From Pseudomonas sp. Irchel s3f7 (GTDB lineage Bacteria > Pseudomonadota > Gammaproteobacteria > Pseudomonadales > Pseudomonadaceae): a DNA stretch of 64,000 bases. This document shows positions 9,767 to 18,323 of the stretch, in pieces. Location: contig NZ_FYDO01000011.1 in assembly GCF_900187615.1 (NCBI RefSeq), positions 62,001-126,000 of the forward strand, given 5' to 3'. The notes under the pieces are model-generated. The model had not been told where the DNA came from, made no database searches, and was given only the letters and a program-made list of their open reading frames with translations. Each line of letters opens with the position of its first letter. Within the stretch, counting starts at the first letter, position 1. A program made the position numbers and the translations under genes.

Positions 9767-11715
9767 ATCTCCTAGATTACGGTAAACCAAACCCCTTCGG
9801 TGCAACCATTGGCAGGCCACGCAATCTTTCCTGGCCCGTCAGCACCTATCGCGTAACCCTGCCCAGACCATCCGAGGACGGCGAGAGCCTGAACCCGTTC
9901 GAGCATGTCATCCTCAAACTGCTCGATGCATCAGGCGCGATGGAAGCTCAGGCGCTGGCAGATGAAACCTGCATTCCGATCGACTTGGTCGAAAGTATTC
10001 TCTTGCGTTTGCAGGACAAGGCTCTCATTGACGAGTCCAAAGCCATCATTGAGCAAGAACGCGACAACGGCGGCAGTGATGTTGAAAAAACGCCTGTGTA
10101 TGTCACCGCGCTTTTGTTTCGTGAACTCGTCACCGGCAAAATCCTCCCGTTCATGCATTGGCTGGACGACGCGAATCCATTGCAAAAAAAGCAGGGTCAG
10201 GAGGGGCAATTTCGAACGATTCGTTGGAACAATGCCCACAAAAACAACCCACCCACTCAGCGAGATGTCATCAGTATATTGCGGATGATGCAGAGAAGGT
10301 CGGCGGCCTTCGGGAGGGACGAACCAACGCTCAGCGTCCAAAAGGTCATGATCGTTGAGCAACCTGAGATGCATTACCTTGACTGCCCTATTGCAATACA
10401 GAAAAGCGATGGTGAGTTCCGCATCGCGGATCCGTTTGGCACTGGATTTTCGTTGATCCTCGAAGGAGCATTCGAGCACTTGCTTGAACAGGACGAAAAG
10501 CTGTGCGAATGGCTGGAACAGTGGAAAGTCTCACTGAGCAATCCGCGCGCAAAAAACCTGGAAGCAAAGCCCAAAGAGCCGTTCGACACCGACATCAATT
10601 GGGGGCACTACCCGAAACTCATCTCCAGTCTGCGCCTGCAGTCGAATGCCGCCTTTCACTCCATCGCTCAGGTTTACGCCTCAGTTGAATGGGCACTGTT
10701 CTACGCTTGCGGCAGACGCCCCTTTGAGGATGCAATTACAAGACTGAGATTCACCGCGCAAGCAGAACATTCCGCGCTACTTGCGAATGCCTCGAATGAT
10801 GTAGGGCTAACCTTGCCGCACTTTGGATTGCGGCCAATTCGAGAAGGAAAGCTGCTGGATTTCCAGAACGGAAAAGCGGAGCTGGAGACGCTTCTGTCCA
10901 TTGCAATTTTGCAAGCACAAACCGATGCATCCCATCCCTTGCAACGCATCGCGGTTTTGCACCCGACGCTCATCAGCCATTTATTTCGTATCAAGAAAAC
11001 GCGCGATGAGAAGGGACATGGAAAAGGCAGCGTTGACGCACCGGACGTGGAGTTGTCGGATGCCCCTTTCATGCGCGAATTGGTCCACGCACTGCTTCCG
11101 GAAATCTTGTTTTCCGACATAGCCGTCTCGACGCCTGACAGCGATGCCCATGCCGACTCCCTGCTGGATGGCCGCACAAGTATCCAGAGCGAATTTGGCT
11201 TCAAGACATTCAACCGCCTCGGTACGAACTTGAAAGAGCGCCTCATTCATGCAGAACGCTTCTTTCTGTTCTGCAAAGACGGGGATGACGCACTCGCTTT
11301 CGTTCGCGATCTGTATGCAGCGCTGCAATCGGTGTTCGAGATGTCACTGGCCAGCAAATTACCGCCGGATGTCAACGATGCGCAGCTTGTCGAGTCCGCT
11401 GGAAGCAGAGCCATCTGCGCCGGTTTCTGCAATGAACTGCCTGAGGGCCTGCGCACCGTCAAAGCTTCAGCTGTCCGGCAAACGCTGCAGGGTACCGGAC
11501 AATCGCTCGGGGCCTGTGTGCTGGCATTTCTGCTTATGTCCGATGCCGACACCCTCGACTCAATCGCGGGCTCGCAGCCGTCGTTTGTGGACGATGTGAC
11601 GGATGTCATTACCCGGCGAGGGCACGGTAATGAGCCGCTGCCGCTGCCAAAGGCGGAAATCGCAAAGCTCCGTAAAGAATCCTACAAAACTATCAAAACA
11701 CTCATTGAGGTATAG
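9760..11715 (+). CDS. Unknown protein with probable winged-helix domain, operon gene 7
   Basis: I do not recognise this 651-residue protein. Residues roughly 45-95 read like a winged helix: a helix beginning NPFEHVILKLL, a second helix over ALADETC, then a recognition helix before LQDKALIDE. The rest is soluble, mixed alpha/beta, with no P-loop, nuclease motif or membrane segment visible. The start at 9760 sits inside the helicase stop (ATGTTGA). The stop is 3 bp before the next gene. Such tight coupling to a helicase and an AAA+ gene suggests a DNA- or RNA-binding adaptor, but this is inference. Similar position-equivalent proteins in related loci would be the best guide. Confidence 0.7.
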   Translation: MLNLLDYGKPNPFGATIGRPRNLSWPVSTYRVTLPRPSEDGESLNPFEHVILKLLDASGAMEAQALADETCIPIDLVESILLRLQDKALIDESKAIIEQERDNGGSDVEKTPVYVTALLFRELVTGKILPFMHWLDDANPLQKKQGQEGQFRTIRWNNAHKNNPPTQRDVISILRMMQRRSAAFGRDEPTLSVQKVMIVEQPEMHYLDCPIAIQKSDGEFRIADPFGTGFSLILEGAFEHLLEQDEKLCEWLEQWKVSLSNPRAKNLEAKPKEPFDTDINWGHYPKLISSLRLQSNAAFHSIAQVYASVEWALFYACGRRPFEDAITRLRFTAQAEHSALLANASNDVGLTLPHFGLRPIREGKLLDFQNGKAELETLLSIAILQAQTDASHPLQRIAVLHPTLISHLFRIKKTRDEKGHGKGSVDAPDVELSDAPFMRELVHALLPEILFSDIAVSTPDSDAHADSLLDGRTSIQSEFGFKTFNRLGTNLKERLIHAERFFLFCKDGDDALAFVRDLYAALQSVFEMSLASKLPPDVNDAQLVESAGSRAICAGFCNELPEGLRTVKASAVRQTLQGTGQSLGACVLAFLLMSDADTLDSIAGSQPSFVDDVTDVITRRGHGNEPLPLPKAEIAKLRKESYKTIKTLIEV

Positions 11716-11718
11716 GGA

Positions 11719-14274
11719 ATGGAACACGTTGGCGAATTGGAAGATGCCATGAAGCAGGATGCTACGAACCATGCGGTGCGCGAAACCGACATAGCACTTC
11801 GGGAGCAGGTTCTCGCCGGGCTTGAACGATCCATGTTTGAACGCGAACAGCGCATTGTCGAGGAAAGTCGCGCGCTTGTAGAAAAAAAGACCCAGCTCAC
11901 CCAGCGTGAACAAGCGCTTATCGGCGACGAACAAAAGCGCGACGGGGGCTTCGCCGACGAGCGTGCCATCCTGAATGCCGAATTGCGCGATAAACGCATC
12001 GATACCGAGCGCGAGATTGCAGATAGCCGCGAGCAGAAGCTTGCCGCCCTTGACGATGAAGTCGCCAGGCTAAGAGCCAAACGCCTGGCAGATATTTCCA
12101 GCGCTGAAAACATTGAGCGCGATCGCATCCGTGCCGATATATCCAGAGAGCGCGAAGCATGGGACAAGCGCCAGGACGAGGCACGACAATTGCTCGACGC
12201 TAAACACTCCGAACTTGCAAGGCAAAAAGGAGCGCTGTCGGCCCTGCAAGGCGAAATCGAAGGGCGAAAACTGGAGCTTGAAAACTCCGAACGGGCTCTG
12301 GAGCGCAAGGATCAGCGGCTGGAGCAGCAATCGCAGAGGCGTATCGAGCAACTTGATGAAGAACTCGGTTTGCGCCTGGAAGAAGCACGTAAATCACTGG
12401 ATGCGCAAAAACAGTCGTATGTGGAGGAAAACAACCGCCTGCGACAAAGCCTTGCAGCACAAACCGGCCTGCTTGGCGCATTTGAGCAGTTGAAGCGGCA
12501 ACTCGGTGGCAAAGAACCGGTCGAGATCCTGCGCGACCTGAACAGTCAAACCGATGAGCTGAAGCGCTTGCGTGAAGAACTGGCGACGCGGCCCACCGAA
12601 GAGATGCGCGAGCGGCATCAGGCACTTGAGCTGGAAACTAAACATCAGAAGGCCCGTGCAGACGAGGCTTCACGGCAATTAGAAAACAATAGAGCCGCTG
12701 CCGCGGAAGCTGGCGATCTACGCCACAAAAATTCCGAACTTGGCGCGGCAATTAAGTCTCTGACGCAGCAGGCTTCTATCTTTGAGGGATCGGCCAACGA
12801 GGCACAAGCCGAACTCAATCGCCTGCGTGCTGCTTATGAACGTCCCGCTGAAGTCCAGGCGCGGCACAAGGAAATCGAGATCCCGCACTTCAGCGCGGAA
12901 AAAGCCAAGCCGCCAGTCAAAGCCGAAATTGACGAAATGACATGGCTCACAGGTATTGGCGGTGCCTGCAACACATATGGTTTGCACTTCAATCCCCGTA
13001 TCCTGAAAGCATTCCATACAGCGCTAAAAACGGCCGAATGGTCTCCCCTTACCGTGCTCTCGGGCGTTTCCGGCACCGGCAAATCCGAATTGCCTCGCCT
13101 CTACTCACACTTCGGCGGTATTTTCTACGAGCCGCTTTCAGTCCAGCCAAACTGGGACTCGCAGGAGTCCATGCTTGGCTTCTTCAATTCGATTGACAAC
13201 AAATTCGACGCCCAGGCGGTGTTGCATTTTCTGGCGCAAAGCCAGAAACGCTGGAGTGATGATTATCCGGGGTTGTCAGATGCCGTCTGCCTCGTTCTTC
13301 TTGACGAGATGAACCTTGCCCACCCTGAACTTTATTTTGCCGAATTCCTGAGCAAGCTTGAGCTGCGGCGCGGCAGGAAAGGCGAGGATGTACCGTTCCT
13401 GCCCGTAAAAGTCGGTGCTGGAATGCAACCCTACAAGCTCCCACTCGGCCGTAATGTCCTGTGGGCAGGAACGATGAACCAGGATGAAACAACCAAGTCA
13501 CTCTCCGACAAGGTCATCGATCGCTCCATCATTATTAATTTCCCGCGTCCTACCGAACTTAAACGTCGCCTGAAACTAATGCCACTTGATGACTCCAATC
13601 GTGGCCCTGCGTTACATAAAACATCTTGGCAGAGCTGGGTGGTTCAGGGCAGCAGTTTCTCGGAAGAAGAGATCAAGCCATTCAAGGAGTTCATTGAAAA
13701 AATGAATGACGCGCTGTCGGTTTCCGGCCGCGCGCTTGGCCACCGAGTCTGGCAGTCCATTGAATATTACATGGCAAACTACCCGGATGTTCGGGCTGCT
13801 CAGAGGGCAAAAGACAAGCACCTGCTGGCGAAAGCGATGCATATCGCTTTTGAAGATCAACTGGTGCAAAAGGTCATGCCCAAGCTTCGCGGCATCGATA
13901 CGCGAGGAAAAAGCCAGACTGAATGCCTCGACAAAATCAGGGGCCAGATCGTTGCCGGCATTGGCGGCCAGAGCTTCAATCTTTCCGAAGATTTCGACCT
14001 TGCCTGCGAACTGGGCTACGGCCAGTTCATCTGGCAGTCCGCAAACTATTTGAACAGTGCCGACACAAAAATAACAGTTCTCAGTACCGAGGCGCTCGCA
14101 AACACGACCTCTGACAATGACGAAGAACCCCATCCGTTATTTCAAATAAACGAGCAGGACCAGAATAAACGCCAAAAAGCATGGAACATGAAGCCCGCTA
14201 ATAAACGGAATGAACTACGCAAGCAACTGGACGAAAATGCGAGGGCTGGAAAAATTGTCGACCATGATATCTGA
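11719..14274 (+). CDS. Coiled-coil McrB-like AAA+ NTPase
   Basis: An 851-residue protein. Residues about 15-400 are a long charged coiled coil rich in Glu, Arg, Lys and Gln. The AAA+ core follows: Walker A GVSGTGKS (from residue 449), Walker B LLDEMNLA (Asp529), and the McrB-type signature GTMNQDETT, then a sensor/arginine region ending DRSIIINFPRP. McrB proteins are the motor of modification-dependent restriction complexes and work with a DUF2357/McrC-like partner; the next gene has that character. The coiled coil replaces the usual N-terminal DNA reader. A GGAAT-like ribosome site precedes the ATG at 11719. The NTPase call is firm; nucleotide preference (GTP or ATP) cannot be read from sequence. 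Confidence 0.85.
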   Translation: MEHVGELEDAMKQDATNHAVRETDIALREQVLAGLERSMFEREQRIVEESRALVEKKTQLTQREQALIGDEQKRDGGFADERAILNAELRDKRIDTEREIADSREQKLAALDDEVARLRAKRLADISSAENIERDRIRADISREREAWDKRQDEARQLLDAKHSELARQKGALSALQGEIEGRKLELENSERALERKDQRLEQQSQRRIEQLDEELGLRLEEARKSLDAQKQSYVEENNRLRQSLAAQTGLLGAFEQLKRQLGGKEPVEILRDLNSQTDELKRLREELATRPTEEMRERHQALELETKHQKARADEASRQLENNRAAAAEAGDLRHKNSELGAAIKSLTQQASIFEGSANEAQAELNRLRAAYERPAEVQARHKEIEIPHFSAEKAKPPVKAEIDEMTWLTGIGGACNTYGLHFNPRILKAFHTALKTAEWSPLTVLSGVSGTGKSELPRLYSHFGGIFYEPLSVQPNWDSQESMLGFFNSIDNKFDAQAVLHFLAQSQKRWSDDYPGLSDAVCLVLLDEMNLAHPELYFAEFLSKLELRRGRKGEDVPFLPVKVGAGMQPYKLPLGRNVLWAGTMNQDETTKSLSDKVIDRSIIINFPRPTELKRRLKLMPLDDSNRGPALHKTSWQSWVVQGSSFSEEEIKPFKEFIEKMNDALSVSGRALGHRVWQSIEYYMANYPDVRAAQRAKDKHLLAKAMHIAFEDQLVQKVMPKLRGIDTRGKSQTECLDKIRGQIVAGIGGQSFNLSEDFDLACELGYGQFIWQSANYLNSADTKITVLSTEALANTTSDNDEEPHPLFQINEQDQNKRQKAWNMKPANKRNELRKQLDENARAGKIVDHDI

Positions 14275-17200
14275 CCCTTCCCAATGGGTGAAAATCAAGC
14301 TGCCAGATCTCTATGCCAACTACCGAGGCGTTGGAGAATATAGTGACGTAGCGCGGATATTGTTCGAGCAATCAGACTGGTTTTGCTATGCCGTCGACTT
14401 TGATCCCAAAAGCGGACAGGCGTTGCCTCAATCGCTATCCTCAGTGCTTTCGAAGATTGCCAGGTACGCGTCACCAGAAACAGGCGCACTGGTACGCGAT
14501 CGCCTCTGGCGCATCACTGAACATAGTCGCGCTTCAGTAGAGCGGCTTTTCCGTGCACTTAACGAAACACCACGTCGTGAACAGGCGATGCTGCCTGTTC
14601 ACGCAGTGCGAGAACTCGACGCAACCAGTTTCATCAAGCTTAGCAATCGCCCGGGACGCACTCTCCGGGAAAAGCTCTCAGGGAACCCTTATCTGCAGGC
14701 CGTCCGTAGGTTCCAATCCGTCGACCTGCCGGAGAACCGCCTTCTAAAAGCGTTTGTTGTTCGCCTTGCGCAACTGCTCGAGTTACGCAGAGATTGCCTC
14801 GGTCACGAGGACGACTTGCTCCCAACAATCCACATGTGGCTGCGCTGCGACGAAGCGCGGAATATTGCGCGATGGGACAACCTGCCGCCTAACAACACCC
14901 TCCTATCGCACCGTGATTACCGACGCGTATGGGATGCGTGGCGCTGGCTATCGACTCTGGATGACGACACCGCTGGTGACCTGTCAAAACTGAAGGAGCG
15001 CAACCAGACGCTGCGCACCTGGACCACATACGCGAAAATGTGGACCGAAGGAGCGCACCGCTTCGCGGACATGCCCATTTTTTTCGATTTCGAAACATTC
15101 GAAATTCGTCCGTGGCTGCCAAATGTTGCGGTTCAGCAAACGCCAGAAAAAATCCATCGGAACGTCGGCGTTCAAGGAATCTCCACTCCGGTTTGCGTGG
15201 ATCTCACCCTGTTGCGTCCACGCTATGCCGCTGCTACAACCGCCAAATCCCTGCCCGATACTTTCCTTTGGCAACAGTGGAAAAACGATGACGATGCAGT
15301 GGCTATCGAACTCTTCAACGCCGATGCCGCCTACCATCATCCCCATGTGTCAACGCTTTCCGTTCCAGACCTTTTTTTCTCCAAAACCACCTCCGAGCAT
15401 CTGGACCGTGCCGCACGCGCATTTGCCTCCAGGCTACACGCCGTGTTCAGGAGCAATACGCTTGTCTGGTTGGTTCCCGACGTACTCAACGACTTCGAAC
15501 TCGATGTCGTGCGCCGCAATCTCAACGCACGCTTCCCGGACGCTGAACCTCTCCCCCGCAGCGTTGCTGCCGCCTTTGAACGAGTTGATTACTCAAAAGT
15601 AAAAGATGGTTTCCCCATCGTGGTCATTGATACCGTAGGCGGCAAAACGTGTGTCACCAAACTTCTTGCCAAGTTCGACCCCGACATTAAAAGAAGCCTG
15701 CCCGAAACCGGTGGCTTTTATTGGGAACGGCACCCCCCGATAGTCATCGCAAGCGCGGAATCGGAGATACCTGAACAAAAAAATTCCGATATTGCTTCCG
15801 TTGACGCGCAAGGGAAGTGGTGCGATGCGACTCGAGCAGTGAGACCACCTGTCATTGATGCATCGACCCTGAAACGTGATTCACGCATAGGGCCATTTGC
15901 ATTCGCGATCAACTTGACGGAAAGCCCGGTGACCGGAGGCATTCGCCTCCACAATCTGCAACAACGCGCCGGAGCAATTGCCCTCTGGCGCGACCAGGTT
16001 CCCGAGCTGTCGATCAAAGTACTGAAAGATGGACGCCACCAGCGATTCCATCTCGTGTCGCGGGGTACAACCGTCAAACCAATTCGTGGCCGGCCGGTCA
16101 TCATCCACGTTGGCGAAGATTTCACGCTTCCGGCCGGAAAACCGTTCTATCAATTCCCGCTTTTCCTGGGTGAGAGTTCCGAAGATCTCGGTTACTCGGC
16201 CCGCCTCGACTCCACTGCATTTCCATTGAGAGAAAACACCGTTTGCAAACTTCACCTAACTTTTGAATACGGTGTGGACGACCCCTACAAACTACTCTTC
16301 ATACCCCACGACGACACTTTCCAACCGGTCCGTGCCACATGGCAGCGTACGCAAGAGGTCAGCATCACTGATAACGCTCCTGCTCCGGAGTACCCTGCTC
16401 CCGTAACATGGGCGGACTTGCGCCGCGTGCCAAAACCCAACAGCAATGAGACATCTGATTTGCCTAAATGGGTAACAAACGCAATCGGCCGACTAGACCA
16501 GGATTTTTACACCCGCCCCAAAGCCAGGACGATCGGCGTAATAAAAATGGACTGGTGTCTTGATAAAAAAGGAGGGCATTTCACCTTTGCCGATAGGGAC
16601 ACCACCGAGGGTCAGGTCTTTATTCATCAGAATAATTTAATTCACGGACTGAATCATGCTGACTTTACCCAGGGAGATAGCATTTCATTTGAACTTCAAG
16701 AAAAAGAGGGAAAACACTACGGTCGTAAAGTGGCCGCGCAAAATCATACAGAAACAGAGCGTCTGAAGGATTTAGACGAAGCATCAACCAGAAGCATGGT
16801 CAAAAAAATACGCAGCGGACTCTATTATCCCGTCATACAAATCTGGTGCGACGGACGTTCGATCGACGACCCGGAATGTCCGAAAGAGTTTTCCGAGTCA
16901 ACCCGAGACGATATTCGGTATCTCGTTGCGTTACTGAATGAAAGCGCTCTTCCAGAGCCTATAAAAAACGAAATATTTTTTTTAATGTGTTGCATGGGCA
17001 AGGACGCACCCGACGAGTGTGTTCAGTGGCTAAACGAACAGGTCGCCAGGGAGAATGTTTTCAACCCACGAGCACTTGGTTTTTCGCTGGGCAGTGTATC
17101 CGAGCCGTGGCAGAAACAATTATTGTCGAAGCTTATGGAGCACGCCACGGAAAGCGCTCTCCGGGCTTTTGCTTATGCGGTTTGGCGAGACCAGCACTTC

Positions 17201-17638
17201 ATTGAGAAGTTTGATTTGGCACAGCTCAGGTCAATGCTTGATTTGCTGAGCGCGAAGCTGAGTCAAATCAGATCGTGCCCACCAAGGCAAGGCGAAAATG
17301 ACAAACGGGTTACCGTCAACTGGACTCGCGCTACAGCAGAATTACTCGAGCTTCTACTGGGTTTGCTTCGCGTTCGTGATTCCTCAGACGCTGAAATCAA
17401 GATGCTCCTTCAGCCGCATCAGAGGATTACCAAGGAACTGGCTAATAAGGTCGAACGGGTGACGGAGTTAGTCGCGCAGTCAAGGGTCGGTCTCTTTTCC
17501 CGGGTGCAGATCAACATCGAGAAGCCCGACGGTGACCACACCCCTGACCTGCTTTTCGCCCTGCGGCTCTATCTCACTGGCGACGATGGCGCAAACGCGA
17601 TCCACATCACCAGCATCTCCGATAACCTTGAGGAATGA
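14264..17638 (+). CDS. DUF2357-like McrB partner with C-terminal cold-shock-like domain
   Basis: An 1124-residue protein; the ATG at 14264 overlaps the McrB-like gene by 11 bp. Around residues 125-180 it has the DUF2357 hallmark segment (LSGNPYLQAVRR, then LPENRLLKAF) seen in proteins paired with McrB-like ATPases. A DUF2357 protein often ends in a PD-(D/E)XK nuclease, but I cannot find convincing catalytic residues here. Residues about 758-830 read like a cold-shock fold: GVIKMDW, then GHFTFAD, VFIHQNN and GDSISFEL, spaced as in CspA. The remaining 290 residues are helical and unknown. So it may couple the AAA+ motor to single-stranded nucleic acid. Family assignment by motif; function inferred. 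It closes the nine-gene operon. Confidence 0.7.
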   Translation: MISDPSQWVKIKLPDLYANYRGVGEYSDVARILFEQSDWFCYAVDFDPKSGQALPQSLSSVLSKIARYASPETGALVRDRLWRITEHSRASVERLFRALNETPRREQAMLPVHAVRELDATSFIKLSNRPGRTLREKLSGNPYLQAVRRFQSVDLPENRLLKAFVVRLAQLLELRRDCLGHEDDLLPTIHMWLRCDEARNIARWDNLPPNNTLLSHRDYRRVWDAWRWLSTLDDDTAGDLSKLKERNQTLRTWTTYAKMWTEGAHRFADMPIFFDFETFEIRPWLPNVAVQQTPEKIHRNVGVQGISTPVCVDLTLLRPRYAAATTAKSLPDTFLWQQWKNDDDAVAIELFNADAAYHHPHVSTLSVPDLFFSKTTSEHLDRAARAFASRLHAVFRSNTLVWLVPDVLNDFELDVVRRNLNARFPDAEPLPRSVAAAFERVDYSKVKDGFPIVVIDTVGGKTCVTKLLAKFDPDIKRSLPETGGFYWERHPPIVIASAESEIPEQKNSDIASVDAQGKWCDATRAVRPPVIDASTLKRDSRIGPFAFAINLTESPVTGGIRLHNLQQRAGAIALWRDQVPELSIKVLKDGRHQRFHLVSRGTTVKPIRGRPVIIHVGEDFTLPAGKPFYQFPLFLGESSEDLGYSARLDSTAFPLRENTVCKLHLTFEYGVDDPYKLLFIPHDDTFQPVRATWQRTQEVSITDNAPAPEYPAPVTWADLRRVPKPNSNETSDLPKWVTNAIGRLDQDFYTRPKARTIGVIKMDWCLDKKGGHFTFADRDTTEGQVFIHQNNLIHGLNHADFTQGDSISFELQEKEGKHYGRKVAAQNHTETERLKDLDEASTRSMVKKIRSGLYYPVIQIWCDGRSIDDPECPKEFSESTRDDIRYLVALLNESALPEPIKNEIFFLMCCMGKDAPDECVQWLNEQVARENVFNPRALGFSLGSVSEPWQKQLLSKLMEHATESALRAFAYAVWRDQHFIEKFDLAQLRSMLDLLSAKLSQIRSCPPRQGENDKRVTVNWTRATAELLELLLGLLRVRDSSDAEIKMLLQPHQRITKELANKVERVTELVAQSRVGLFSRVQINIEKPDGDHTPDLLFALRLYLTGDDGANAIHITSISDNLEE

Positions 17639-17785
17639 GCAACAGGGATCCGACATCAAGCGCCTCCGAACCCACCCGCCCCGGCAAGACTTTACGCCAT
17701 ACACGGAGTGGGATCTAACGTATGTTCATTTGAGTCATGCACATGAAAAAGAGTGGTGCCTGGGTTACCCCGCAGGCACTCCCCC

Positions 17786-18323
17786 CTACGCGGGAAGATG
17801 CTTGCGGGTTCCAAAATAACCGGCAACGTCCGGGATGAGCTCCGCCGCTTCCCAGTCCGCTGGGATTCCCTGCTGAATCTCACCACTCGCCGTCTTCCTC
17901 AGGTCAACGGCAAACAGTGGATCAACAACGGCATCAGCCTCGCGTTTACGCGCCATGAATATTTCGATCTGCTGGCGCTCCAACATGTTGCTTAAATGTG
18001 GATAGTGGACTTCCAGCCACGGTGGCGCTTGCGCGCCGTTGCCCGTCTGTATCAGACGGCGTTCTATCTGCTGAAATAGCGGTTGACCCGGCCAATGCGC
18101 TGTTCAAGATCGCCAGACGTCCACGCCACGCCACGCCATAGTACATGGCCCGATCACAGAAGAGGTGCAGATTATCGACTTCCCGAATGGTATCGGTGCC
18201 AATCATGACGTAAGGCAATCCGGGAGTATTGAATTGCTGGATCGGACGTTTATGACCTTGGCTGTTACCGGTAATACCCACGACCGGATCCAGCTGATGC
18301 AGGAAATCGAAGTCTTCACTGGG
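17786..18323 (-). pseudogene. Frameshifted C-terminal relic of an SNF2-type helicase
   Basis: Read on the minus strand, three frames join into one helicase tail: FDFLHQLDP, then a motif V-like stretch (VMIGTDTIRE, HLFCDRAMYYGVAW), then SGDLEQRIGRVNRYFS (motif VI), EVHYPHLSNML, and a final piece ending FGTRKHLPA with a TAG at 17786. A 5-bp tandem duplication (cgtgg) near 18120-18130 and a one-base loss near 18070 break the frame. It parallels the tail of the intact helicase to its right, including the spacing from motif VI to the HYP motif, so it is a paralogue. It has lost its N-terminal two thirds and begins just after the intact gene's stop. The 147 bp between it and the operon on its left show nothing. 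Confidence 0.75.
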
